Positions 27,038 to 34,739 of a stretch of 43,212 nt of DNA are shown piece by piece. A model generated the notes under the pieces. That model searched no databases. It was not told where the DNA came from and worked only from the letters and a program-made list of their open reading frames with translations. Source of the stretch: Gammaproteobacteria bacterium UBA5078 (GTDB lineage: Bacteria; Pseudomonadota; Gammaproteobacteria; Pseudomonadales; Pseudohongiellaceae); NCBI GenBank assembly GCA_002416505.1, contig DIAM01000003.1, positions 1 through 43,212 of the forward strand, read 5' to 3'. Position 1 is the first letter of the stretch. Every line of letters begins with the position of its first letter. The translations under genes were made by a program, and so were the position numbers.

Positions 27038-27066
27038 GTTATAGCCCCTCTACAGCGCGGTGTCAA
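27038..27066 (-). promoter_or_regulatory. Promoter of the Hsp70-like gene
   Basis: On the minus strand TTGACA (27061-27066), 17-bp spacer, TATAAC (27038-27043), 37 bp before the start codon. Nearly consensus sigma-70 promoter. Confidence 0.75.
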
Positions 27067-27114
27067 AGCCAACCCAAAGCCTCGATTGACCACTGACTGT
27101 AGACATGATGGATT

Positions 27115-27202
27115 GACCTACCCAGCCTCGACGCACGTGGGTTATGTTCGGAGGGGTTGGAAAAACACCTTTAAACACAGAGCCACATCGAGGGGGTAGG
27201 TC
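27115..27202 (+). promoter_or_regulatory. Long stem at the IS left end, sequestering the transposase RBS
   Basis: GACCTACCC-AG-CCTCGA (27115-27131) pairs with TCGAGGGGGTAGGTC (27188-27202): 15 base pairs with a 2-nt bulge and a 56-nt loop. The 3' arm contains the ribosome site and ends exactly at the ATG. A transcript reading through from outside would hide the RBS (inference). Confidence 0.65.
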
Positions 27203-28333
27203 ATGAACGAGTTTAACAATATTTACGTCGGTTTGGATTCCCATAAAGCAACTATTGCTGTGGGTATCGCGCATGACGGTCGTGAGGCACCGCTGTACTA
27301 TGGCGAGATCGCGTACACAGAGGCGGCGGTCGCCAAGTTGGTTAAACGGTTAAGCAAGGACGGGCAGACACTGCATTTTTGTTACGAAGCAGGCCCTTGT
27401 GGCTACGAGCTACAGCGGCAGATTCAACTTCTGGGGCATGTGTGCGAGGTCATAGCGCCGGCACTGATTCCGCGTAAAGCGGGCCAGCGGATGAAGACAG
27501 ATCGTAGAGACGCACTCAGCTTAAGCGGCCTGTATCGTGCCGGTGAACTGACGCCGGTGTGGATACCGGATCGGGCTCAGGAATCGATTCGGGACTTGAC
27601 CCGCACTCGAGAGGACATGAAGGAGAATGAGCTGCGTGCCCGCCAACAACTGGGAGCGTTTTTACTGCGGCACAGAAGGATTTATTCTGGCAAGAGTCGT
27701 TGGACGCAGGCGCATTTTCGTTGGCTGGAGCAACAGGTGTTCAGTGAACCGGCTCAGCAGTTAGTGCTGCAAGAGTACATTGATCAGGTCAGTGCAATGA
27801 GCAGGCGCGTGGCGGCGCTCGAGCAGGCGATGAGACAGGCTTTAGAGCATTGGCATTGGAAGCCGGTAGTTCAAGGGTTGATGGCTCTGCGCGGAGTGAG
27901 CCTGATCACCGCTATGACCACAGTGGCCGAGTTGGGCGATCTGACCCGGTTCGATTCGCCGCGCCAACTGATGGGGTATCTAGGCTTAGTTCCTAGCGAA
28001 CACTCCAGCGGATTGACGCGTCGACAAGGTGGTATCACGCGCACCGGCAATGGCCATGTACGACGGGTATTGGTGGAGGCGGCCTGGGCCTATCAGTTCC
28101 AGGCTCGTAAGACTCGCACAATCGAGCGGCGAGCCGAGCAGACCTCACCCCAGGTGCAAGCGATCGCGTGGGAGGCGCAGAAACGGCTATGTGGCCGCTA
28201 TCGTAATCTGCTCAGTGTGGGTAAACGCAAACAGCAGGCAGTGACGGCGGTGGCTCGAGAGCTGGCTGGATTTATCTGGGCGATTGCTTGTGAAGTTCAG
28301 GGCAAACCTCATGCAAGTAAAGTCATTGGATGA
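27203..28333 (+). CDS. IS110/IS1111-family transposase (RNA-guided recombinase)
   Basis: 376-residue transposase. The N-terminal RuvC-like domain shows the DEDD set: D12 in VGLDSHKA, E62 in CYEAGPCG, D100 and D103 in KTDRRDAL. A helical middle follows, then the transposase_20 domain (ALRGVSLITAMTTVAELGD, LMGYLGLVPSEHSSG) with candidate catalytic Ser265 or Ser268. No frameshift or internal stop, so it may be active. IS110-family enzymes use a noncoding bridge/seek RNA encoded in the element to pick donor and target. Confidence 0.93.
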   Translation: MNEFNNIYVGLDSHKATIAVGIAHDGREAPLYYGEIAYTEAAVAKLVKRLSKDGQTLHFCYEAGPCGYELQRQIQLLGHVCEVIAPALIPRKAGQRMKTDRRDALSLSGLYRAGELTPVWIPDRAQESIRDLTRTREDMKENELRARQQLGAFLLRHRRIYSGKSRWTQAHFRWLEQQVFSEPAQQLVLQEYIDQVSAMSRRVAALEQAMRQALEHWHWKPVVQGLMALRGVSLITAMTTVAELGDLTRFDSPRQLMGYLGLVPSEHSSGLTRRQGGITRTGNGHVRRVLVEAAWAYQFQARKTRTIERRAEQTSPQVQAIAWEAQKRLCGRYRNLLSVGKRKQQAVTAVARELAGFIWAIACEVQGKPHASKVIG

Positions 28334-28356
28334 GCGCAGTATAAATCAGTGGTCTG

Positions 28357-28539
28357 GGTTCAGAGTACAAGCAGCCGGTGCGGAGAACCCCAGAAGCTCC
28401 TATTTGGCACTCATCTAACAATGAGTGACCCTCGCTTGTAGAGAAGGGCAGCTCCACGACGCAGTGAAGTCAGGTCGGTAACCAACCCACGAATATCAGA
28501 GTGATCACCGTCGAAGAACTGCTGCTTGTATTCTGAACC
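28357..28539 (+). ncRNA. Candidate seekRNA/bridge RNA region at the IS right end
   Basis: The 3' noncoding part of the element is framed by a 19-nt inverted repeat, GGTTCAGAGTACAAGCAGC (28357-28375) and its complement at 28521-28539, 18 of 19 matching. Inside are a perfect 7-bp hairpin (CACTCAT-ctaaca-ATGAGTG, 28408-28427) and GGAG/CTCC pairing. In the IS1111 group the guide RNA is encoded downstream of the transposase. The exact RNA ends and guide loops cannot be assigned by eye. Confidence 0.5.
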
Positions 28540-28740
28540 TAGGCCATTGATTGGCTAAAGCAGGACAAGATAATGTAAAAACCAACGCAAGTAGTTGACA
28601 GGTTAATCCATATCAGGAGCCTGCCCTGCAGGCGATTGGGGGGGAAAAAAATTTTAAAAGATCACCTCTCCCCACACCCATTGAAAAATGAGCACAAGCC
28701 CCCACATAAGCTAATGTGTTAGAATGCACGAACACAATAA

Positions 28741-29097
28741 GGGGGCGCTTTGGATTCGACGCCGGTATCAAACCCTAAGGTGCATGTCGAGAGAGTATAG
28801 GCTCTCGTAAATCAATCTATGCAACTTTATAGTTGCCAACGACGATAGCTACGCTCTAGCAGCTTAGTGCTGCTAGCGATCGCCCCGGGATGCCTGTAAA
28901 CCGGTGTTTTGCGATTGTCATATAGAACAGGATCGCCAGCCTAGCGCGCCCAGCGCGAAGCAGCTAAAAGTACTGGGCTCGCCCGAACTACCCTGCCCGT
29001 CGGGCCGGTAAGGGTTAACTTAATAGACGACGCTAAACATGTAGATCCGAAGGCAGCGGACTGACGGACGGGGGTTCAAATCCCCCCGCCTCCACCA
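28741..29097 (+). ncRNA. ssrA: Transfer-messenger RNA (tmRNA)
   Basis: The 5' end GGGGGCG pairs with the 3' CGCCTCC before ACCA, giving the 7-bp tRNA-like acceptor stem; GGATTCGACG and the GGGTTCAAATCCC T-arm are diagnostic. The resume codon GCC at 28835 opens the tag frame ANDDSYALAA ending at TAG (28865-28867). A -10 TAGAAT lies at 28720-28725. The CCA end is encoded. Works with SmpB in ribosome rescue. The 3' end is the attachment site of the island that follows. Confidence 0.97.
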
Positions 29098-29107
29098 ATC
29101 ACTCATC

Positions 29108-29130
29108 CAGGACTGTCCAGCGAAGTCCTG
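29108..29130. repeat. Inverted repeat just outside the ssrA 3' end
   Basis: CAGGACT and AGTCCTG pair around a 9-nt loop, 11 bp past the tmRNA end. It has no T run, so it may be part of the integration site or an integrase/Xis site rather than a terminator. Confidence 0.4.
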
Positions 29131-29202
29131 AGAGCCGCGAAAACACTACGATACAGCCTGATTTAGGGTCCTGTAGCGTCCAGTGAGATATTGCAACATC
29201 CA

Positions 29203-29256
29203 CATTCTCATGTAACACTCGTTGTAACACTAGAGACGATTGTAACACTGAGAATG
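29203..29256 (+). repeat. Three TGTAACACT repeats inside an inverted repeat, before the integrase
   Basis: TGTAACACT occurs at 29211, 29223 and 29241 in the same orientation, spaced 12 and 18 bp. The group is bracketed by CATTCTCA (29203-29210) and TGAGAATG (29249-29256), a perfect 8-bp inverted repeat. Position between attachment site and integrase fits arm-type integrase or directionality-factor sites, or autorepression. Confidence 0.55.
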
Positions 29257-29262
29257 TTTTCT

Positions 29263-30507
29263 ATGGCCAGAACTACCAAACCACTCACCGACACTGAAAT
29301 CAGATTGGCCAAGCCGCAAGAGAAAGAATACAACCTGGCAGATGGCCAAGGTCTCTATCTCAGGGTTAAGCCAAATGGCAGCAAGCTATGGCTTTTCAAT
29401 TACTCCCGGCCTTACTCGAAGAAGCGAGCCAATATCGGTCTAGGCCAATACCCAACAATCTCACTCGCCAAAGCTCGGGAAGCACGCAGAACTAACTTGA
29501 TGTTACTAAGTGAGAGCATTGATCCTGCTACCCACAGGGCTGAAGAAAGAAAGCTAAAAAGTGAGGCTATAGAAAACACTCTTGAAAAGGTCACTGATGC
29601 TTGGTTTCAGGTCAAAAAAAGCAAAGTCACGAACGCCTATGGCGAAGACATTTATAGATCACTGACCCTCCATGTGTTCCCAGCATTAGGCCAGGTACCA
29701 ATCCACGCAATAAAAGCTAAAAGTACTATTGATGCACTAAGGCCGATTGCCGCCAAGGGAACATTAGAAACCCTTAAACGCGTATGCCAGCGGCTCAACG
29801 AGATCATGGTATTTGCAGTTAACACTGGCATTATCGATGCCAACCCCCTATCAGGAATCAGCAAAGCGTTTGAATCACCCCCTAAAAGGAACATGCCAAC
29901 ATTGCGGCCTGAGCAGCTACCCGAGCTGATGATCACTATTGCTAACGCCAGCATAAAGAGAACCACAAGATGCTTAATCGAGTGGCAGCTCCACACAATG
30001 ACGAGACCAAGCGAGGCCGCCGGGACCCGCTGGGAAGAGATAGACCTCACCAAAAACATCTGGACCATACCTGCGGAAAGAATGAAAAAGAGGCGTCAAC
30101 ATGTCATTCCACTCACGCCTCAAGCAATATCTCTACTTGAGGTAATGCGCCCCATAAGCCAAAACCGAGAACATGTGTTTCCAGCAGACAGAAATCCCAG
30201 ACAACATACAAACGAGCAAACGGCCAACATGGCTCTGAAACGCATGGGGTTTGAAGGTTTATTGGTAGCACACGGTATGAGAGCCCTAGCCAGCACAATA
30301 CTAAACGAGCAGGACTTCTCCCCTGATGTGATTGAATCTGCACTTGCGCATACCGACAAGAATGACGTGCGCGCAGCCTATAACAGAGCTGAGTACTTAG
30401 AGCGCCGTAGAAAAATGATGGATTGGTGGTCTGGGCATATTGAGCAGTGTGCGACGGGTAAGATGCCTGAGAAATCCCGGAAGAAACACTTAAACCTGGT
30501 GAGTTGA
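29263..30507 (+). CDS. int: P4-type tyrosine integrase
   Basis: Site-specific recombinase that inserts the island into ssrA. Start MARTTKPLTDTEIRLAKP at 29263 is chosen from family similarity (414 residues); an ATG at 29254 is possible. The N-terminal DUF4102 domain (DGQGLYLRV, RANIGLGQYPTISLAKAREAR) is followed by a core-binding SAM-like domain and the catalytic domain with R248 (TMTRPSEA), H337 and R340 (AHGMRA), H363 (ALAHTD) and nucleophile Y373 (AAYNRAEY). All catalytic residues are present. It reads away from ssrA, the usual arrangement for tmRNA-integrated islands. Confidence 0.93.
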   Translation: MARTTKPLTDTEIRLAKPQEKEYNLADGQGLYLRVKPNGSKLWLFNYSRPYSKKRANIGLGQYPTISLAKAREARRTNLMLLSESIDPATHRAEERKLKSEAIENTLEKVTDAWFQVKKSKVTNAYGEDIYRSLTLHVFPALGQVPIHAIKAKSTIDALRPIAAKGTLETLKRVCQRLNEIMVFAVNTGIIDANPLSGISKAFESPPKRNMPTLRPEQLPELMITIANASIKRTTRCLIEWQLHTMTRPSEAAGTRWEEIDLTKNIWTIPAERMKKRRQHVIPLTPQAISLLEVMRPISQNREHVFPADRNPRQHTNEQTANMALKRMGFEGLLVAHGMRALASTILNEQDFSPDVIESALAHTDKNDVRAAYNRAEYLERRRKMMDWWSGHIEQCATGKMPEKSRKKHLNLVS

Positions 30508-30542
30508 TAAAGGAACTTAGCCATAAACGCGAGGCATCTTAG

Positions 30543-31061
30543 TCATTGAGCCAGCATCTCTTGGTATAATTTAGAAGCCTCCTCGGCCGACATGCAGGCG
30601 GTGATCACGGTTGATGGTCTGCCGCCAGCACCTGAGTGTTCCACCTTGTCAGTAAACATCTTTAGATGCCTACCCAACAGCTCGGCACCTCTGAGTACAG
30701 AAGAGGCGTCATAGGCGTATGCATGAGCCAACGAGCCGTTCTCGGTTTCAATCAACACTGGATCACCGTTCTTGTAAATCATCGGGCGAACTCGCTGCCG
30801 GCACCTTTCAATCGTATCAACGATGGTTGCCAGCACATAATCGGCATTGACGTCGAGCCGGGTAGAACGCTCTTCCATCAGCAGTTCAACATAAGCCGCA
30901 ACCTTGACATTTGCTAACAAACGACTGCCTTGTTCATTGGCACTTTTAACGCTGTAGCCTGCGCGGATGGCTGCCTGCGTGGCATTCAGGTCAACAAGAT
31001 ATTCCCGGCAGAACACCTGCTGTTTCGGGGTCAGCATCTGAGCTGTTTCAACCGTTTTCAT
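30543..31061 (-). CDS. Phage terminase small subunit (TerS)
   Basis: 172 residues, Terminase_2 type. The N-terminal helix-turn-helix region is LTPKQQVFCREYLVDLNATQAAIRAGYS cited by its core NATQAAIRAGYS (about 27-38), which binds the packaging site; a central helical oligomerisation part follows. It overlaps the primase gene by 4 bp (ATGA). No large terminase, portal or capsid genes are present. A lone TerS in a satellite is the known way PICIs redirect a helper phage's packaging machine. Confidence 0.85.
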   Translation of the reverse strand: MKTVETAQMLTPKQQVFCREYLVDLNATQAAIRAGYSVKSANEQGSRLLANVKVAAYVELLMEERSTRLDVNADYVLATIVDTIERCRQRVRPMIYKNGDPVLIETENGSLAHAYAYDASSVLRGAELLGRHLKMFTDKVEHSGAGGRPSTVITACMSAEEASKLYQEMLAQ

Positions 31062-33592
31062 AGCTCATCTCCTTTTTGCTTCTCTACTGCATCGCAGTCT
31101 GCATTCGAGGTAATAATTGTGCTTGTGGTAAGCGTCACAGTTTTCTCAAGCGGCGGAGTGAAATGCGGTAAAGGCGGTAAAGGCGATGATTTCACTGCCA
31201 CGACACGCCAGGCAGTGCGTCCGGCCGCTTCCGCTCGTTGAAACTGGATTCCGTCGACAATCCGATTGGCATTTTTCTTCAGCAGCCATCCGAACTTTGA
31301 GGCATTGATTTCACCGCGCTCCTCTACCGGAAAATCGCATATAGCATTGCGTAGATCCCGATTACGATACGCCTGATCGAGCGCTACGCGAACTGGAGTT
31401 GCGACCGACCCGAAAGCCTTTTGCCATTCAGACATTAAAGCACCAAGAGACTCTGCATCAGGGTCATGACGCACCTGCTCCAACAGGGCGGTAGCGGGAT
31501 CAGGGTGCCCCATCCACATCAGTGGGAATCGACAGTAATCCGACCATGCGCCGCCGAAGGTTACAATAGAATCCGCCTGGGCGCGCGGCATCCCCATCTT
31601 GCGCCAGGCCTGGATGATGGTCAGTACCGCTGAGACGTACTTACCGCGATTTTGGCGCACCTTATCGACGGGCGAGCCCTTGTAGGTCATTGTGGCCGGT
31701 GTTGCCGTGCGTGGATCAATGTGAATGGTGAGCACACGGCGCAGCAGATCTCGAACCGGGCCAACATTATTACCCGATCCTAGAAACAAGGTACGTGTGC
31801 TCACCGTCGCGGTCTTGCTAACACCCAGAATCCGGTCCGTGATCTGATCCGCAGTCAGCATCCGTTTAATAGTGCCATGGGGTATCCAGTCGCTGTCCAT
31901 GTCATCAAACTCAATCACCGCAGGGCTTGTCAGCAGCAAAGACAAAATCACCTTTGTGGCCTCTTCTGTGGTGGATGGGTAACTGGTCTTGGCGTTACCA
32001 CCTGGCCCGGCGAAAGCCCCAATCAGTTCGCAAAGATAAGTCTTGCCGCTTCCAAACACCGGGGCACGGACATGAAATGCAGGCGCGTGTGGCAGCGATG
32101 GACGCACTACGGCGGTGAAGATTGCTGACAGTGCCGCGGCTTTATCGTGATCGGCAACAAAATGAAACTCCGTGAGTAGATCTTCCAACAGAATTAGCGC
32201 TTCTCTGGCTGCCTCTGGAGTCGGGTCGCCGACAACAAACTGCCGAGCATCAAATACGCCAAAGCGTTGTGAGGTAGGGTCATAACCGGCGCGCGTGACA
32301 AGCTCACCATCGAGCTCGCGAAAATACGGTTGCCGTACTACACCTACCAAGGGTGGCAGGTAACGAAAGTTTTGTGAGTCAAACAAAATCGCCGCATGGC
32401 GAGTCGGTGGATCACACCGCACCCAGTCTTTCGCGCGCGCATCGAATTTTTCCCAGGACGCCGCGATCGACAGCTCTCGCGTAAGGGCAGGCGCAGTTAT
32501 GGGGACAATCGACGGATCACCCGTACTCGGGTTAGTCGTAATGCTCACGATCAATCCGCCTGCCTGATAGTGCCGACCGCGCTTTGCCAGCTCTTGCTCA
32601 GCCGCATCTACTACGCGATGCAGGTCACCGGCCAACGCACGAATAATCGGTTTATGACGCGCATCGGCGTTGCTCAAGCTTAGAAATTCAAGCAGGGCAC
32701 GGATGTGATATTTATCGCGATGCGAGTGCTGGCAACAAAAGCCACCCAGCGTGTAGCGGTCATCCGGCTCAAAATACGCAGCGCCGGTATCCAAACCGTC
32801 GGTATGCTCTTGAATCCACGGGCATGTCATATCGTGCTTGCCCGAGCCCAGAGGGGTCTTATATAGCCCGCGCGCCTTAAGCTCGGCGACCACAGGATTC
32901 TCTGTTGCTTTCGGTGTTAGTACATCGCCGTCACAACTGCTCTGGAGGGGATCATCAGCGCGTGCGGAGGATCTCGCAGCTCTTATGGGGCGTCCTGTTG
33001 GTGCAAGTTCCAACTGAAAGCCATTTACGATTTGCTCTACCGTATATCGGGCGCTGGGCTGCCATTCAATTAAGCGGCACTGAAACGACTCTCCATCTAC
33101 CACATATTTCCGCTTGCCATTGATGGCGACAGGTAGCCTCGCCCAGCGGCTCAAAGGACCGGACGCCCCAGCATCGCATAACCCAGCACTTATCAGCGCA
33201 TTAAGGAGACGCTCGGCCTGCGCACCGTCGGTGAGTGGCTCTGCGAGAATGATTCCTCCCTGATAATTACCCGGACTAGTTTCAATCAGCCAGGATAATT
33301 TGAAGTCCGCTAAGCGTTCCATCGGCACTTTTGTGCCCAGATCATCAAGCATCAAAAAATGACAGGCTGCAAATTTCGCCTTACGCGCCTTGAATGAGCC
33401 GTCATCATCTGGGTAGAAGCTCGCGCAGTTGACGTAGTTGTTATCTCCTGCGCAAAGGGCCACTGCTTGATCTGCACGGCGGGCTGCCCATCCTCCCGAG
33501 CCAGGATCGCCGCTCTTGGTGCACATTGCAGTGAAAGCGCCCTCAGGCAAGATTGGAAATACGGCTGCAATGAACTCTGCATTGGAGATCAT
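31058..33592 (-). CDS. Satellite primase-helicase (RepB-like AEP primase plus ATPase)
   Basis: 844-residue replication protein. The N-terminal part (about 1-170) looks like an archaeo-eukaryotic-type RepB primase: FLMLDDLGTK (D83, D84), ETSPGNYQGG and SRWARLPVAINGKR. A zinc-ribbon-like segment follows at about 250-300 (TCPW...EHT...GFCCQHSH). The C-terminal ATPase has Walker A GSGKTYL near residue 512 and an acidic Walker B-like VIEFDDMD. The extreme C-terminus has PLPPLPHF, encoded by the 9-bp repeats. Expected to replicate the excised element. Starts directly on the stop of a 25-codon ORF. Confidence 0.8.
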   Translation of the reverse strand: MISNAEFIAAVFPILPEGAFTAMCTKSGDPGSGGWAARRADQAVALCAGDNNYVNCASFYPDDDGSFKARKAKFAACHFLMLDDLGTKVPMERLADFKLSWLIETSPGNYQGGIILAEPLTDGAQAERLLNALISAGLCDAGASGPLSRWARLPVAINGKRKYVVDGESFQCRLIEWQPSARYTVEQIVNGFQLELAPTGRPIRAARSSARADDPLQSSCDGDVLTPKATENPVVAELKARGLYKTPLGSGKHDMTCPWIQEHTDGLDTGAAYFEPDDRYTLGGFCCQHSHRDKYHIRALLEFLSLSNADARHKPIIRALAGDLHRVVDAAEQELAKRGRHYQAGGLIVSITTNPSTGDPSIVPITAPALTRELSIAASWEKFDARAKDWVRCDPPTRHAAILFDSQNFRYLPPLVGVVRQPYFRELDGELVTRAGYDPTSQRFGVFDARQFVVGDPTPEAAREALILLEDLLTEFHFVADHDKAAALSAIFTAVVRPSLPHAPAFHVRAPVFGSGKTYLCELIGAFAGPGGNAKTSYPSTTEEATKVILSLLLTSPAVIEFDDMDSDWIPHGTIKRMLTADQITDRILGVSKTATVSTRTLFLGSGNNVGPVRDLLRRVLTIHIDPRTATPATMTYKGSPVDKVRQNRGKYVSAVLTIIQAWRKMGMPRAQADSIVTFGGAWSDYCRFPLMWMGHPDPATALLEQVRHDPDAESLGALMSEWQKAFGSVATPVRVALDQAYRNRDLRNAICDFPVEERGEINASKFGWLLKKNANRIVDGIQFQRAEAAGRTAWRVVAVKSSPLPPLPHFTPPLEKTVTLTTSTIITSNADCDAVEKQKGDEL
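31167..31184 (+). repeat. Tandem 9-bp iterons at the 3' end of the primase gene
   Basis: Two adjacent copies of GGTAAAGGC. The same core GGTAAAG, again with 9-bp period, lies just upstream of the primase start on the other strand. Candidate replication origin half or initiator-binding site. Confidence 0.45.
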
Positions 33593-33666
33593 AAAACACC
33601 TCCTTTACCGGCTTTACCGATTTCCAGTGAGTCGTTTGAGAAAACTGTCAGCATATTAGAAGTCAT
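33589..33666 (-). CDS. 25-codon ORF coupled to the primase
   Basis: Small ORF (starts MTSNMLTVFSNDSLEIGKAG, ends in KGGVL) with a GGAG ribosome site 8 bp upstream. Its TGA overlaps the primase ATG (ATGA). The KAGKGG segment is encoded by the GGTAAAG iterons. It may be a translated leader for the primase; a family was not recognised. Confidence 0.4.
   Translation of the reverse strand: MTSNMLTVFSNDSLEIGKAGKGGVL
33602..33618 (-). repeat. Tandem 9-bp iterons upstream of the primase
   Basis: On the minus strand GGTAAAGC-C-GGTAAAGG: two copies of GGTAAAG at 9-bp period, 10-26 bp before the primase start. Matches the pair at 31167-31184. Confidence 0.45.
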
Positions 33667-33678
33667 GGTCGCTGCTCC

Positions 33679-33921
33679 TCAAAATGCTGATTTTCGGGCG
33701 GCTTCAAGATCCGCCACTAGTGCGCAGATTTCTTCGTCACTTTTACCGGCGATGCGGGCGGCATTGAGTGTTTCGATCTCCATTTCTGGCCAGCCGACAG
33801 CCCTGCCTCCTAAAGATATCGGACGTGGAAAACTCTTCTGTGAGATGCGCAGATATATTGAGCTGCGTGAGAGAGCTGAGCGTTTTTTAACTTCTGGAAG
33901 TCTGAGTATAATCATAACCAT
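33679..33921 (-). CDS. alpA: AlpA family DNA-binding regulator
   Basis: 80-residue MerR-like winged-helix protein: LRLPEVKKRSALSRSSIYLRI is the recognition region, followed by FPRPISLGGRAVGWPEMEIETL (the conserved strand-turn GRAVGW). AlpA proteins act as activators or excisionase-like regulators in P4-type satellites and PICIs. RBS AGAGG precedes the ATG. It stands first in the leftward replication-packaging operon, so it probably controls it. Confidence 0.88.
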   Translation of the reverse strand: MVMIILRLPEVKKRSALSRSSIYLRISQKSFPRPISLGGRAVGWPEMEIETLNAARIAGKSDEEICALVADLEAARKSAF

Positions 33922-33965
33922 GATGGAACCTCTTGATAATTTACAGGACTAGACAGCCCATAGTC

Positions 33966-33991
33966 GCGATGCAGCTCTCTGGGCGCATCGC
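33966..33991. repeat. Hairpin upstream of alpA
   Basis: GCGATGC (33966-33972) and GCATCGC (33985-33991) pair around a 12-nt loop between the unrecognised 184-aa gene and alpA. No T run on either strand, so operator or RNA structure is as likely as a terminator. Confidence 0.4.
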
Positions 33992-34028
33992 AATTAATCA
34001 GAGGTTTTTGAGGAAATATTGCGACAGG

Positions 34029-34583
34029 TTATTTTGGGGGACGAGAGGCCTTGTATCGGGCCAGTACGTTCAGGCGTTTGTATTCCAGGGCCCCGCTCTG
34101 AAGTAGTGATTTACTCTTTAGAATTTTCGACTTGTGTTTGCCGTAGTCGTCCTGCAAGGAACGAACGCTCCGACGAGTTAACTTGGACATCATAACGGCA
34201 GCAGACTCTTTTTCCACGGTGCCGGCTTCATTCAAAGGATGGCCTTGCGACATAAGATAAGCGATTGCCAGAGCATATCTTTCAGACTTCTTCTCTCCAA
34301 AAAAAACTTTCCCCGTTCTAAAACCTACTGCATTTAAGATTGACTCATCATCAATAGATGGTCTGCCCCTTTTTTTATCAGGCTTAAATGCCAAAATACG
34401 ACGGAGCCTTTCAGGATCTTTAAGCAGGCGAACAAGAAATTTCGTTAACCCTGGTGGCGGTAGCTTTTGATCATCCAAAAAAGCGGCTGCCAACTCGGTG
34501 AGCGCCAGAGTGCTATGCAGATCGCCGTTGAGGGCGGCACGGTATGTTTTAAAAAAGAAATTATATCCGCGTTTGTTTCTCAT
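34029..34583 (-). CDS. Unrecognised 184-aa basic protein in the satellite
   Basis: Hypothetical protein. It is strongly basic, starting MRNKRGYNFFFKTYRAAL and carrying a KPDKKRGRPSIDDES stretch (an AT-hook-like RGRP core, about residue 72-75) and a Lys-rich C-terminus. No membrane segment or signal peptide. It lies upstream of alpA on the same strand with a 107-bp gap. The base composition is more AT-rich than the core genome. I see no catalytic motif and assign no function; a DNA-binding accessory role is only a guess. Confidence 0.55.
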   Translation of the reverse strand: MRNKRGYNFFFKTYRAALNGDLHSTLALTELAAAFLDDQKLPPPGLTKFLVRLLKDPERLRRILAFKPDKKRGRPSIDDESILNAVGFRTGKVFFGEKKSERYALAIAYLMSQGHPLNEAGTVEKESAAVMMSKLTRRSVRSLQDDYGKHKSKILKSKSLLQSGALEYKRLNVLARYKASRPPK

Positions 34584-34631
34584 ATTGATGTATTTCGCGC
34601 TTGACAGCCTTCTGGCAACTATGCGGCAGGC

Positions 34632-34724
34632 CTAAAACCCAATAGAATTGCCCGCACTCTTAAGCGAAAGATATTGAGCTGCCTCGGAAATTCGAATCCA
34701 CTTCCTAGACTCCAACAACTTCAT
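34632..34724 (-). pseudogene. Truncated helix-turn-helix gene fragment
   Basis: 30-codon ORF beginning MKLLESRKWIRISEAAQYL, with a GGGAGG ribosome site. The sequence is the first helix-turn-helix portion of a MerR/HTH_17 or excisionase-type protein and stops after GNSIGF, where the family would continue. Probably a broken regulator or excisionase gene; a genuine short peptide is possible. Confidence 0.4.
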
Positions 34725-34739
34725 AACGCCTCCCGACCT

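Larger units (their letters stand above)
27108..28611 (+). mobile_element. IS110-family element, IS1111 group
   Basis: About 1.5-kb insertion bounded by 12-bp subterminal inverted repeats, ATGGATTGACCT (27108-27119) and AGGTTAATCCAT (28600-28611), 11 of 12 matching. Subterminal repeats and a long 3' noncoding part mark the IS1111 group. The true ends lie a few bases outside these repeats and cannot be fixed without an empty site; no target duplication is expected for the family. It separates the Hsp70-like gene from ssrA and leaves the ssrA -10 intact. Confidence 0.82.

Noticed and set aside
28621..28660. Terminator at GCCTGC-CCT-GCAGGC followed by G and A runs
   Set aside because: The hairpin is followed by GATTGGGGGGGAAAAAAA, not by a T run, and the other strand has no T run directly after it.
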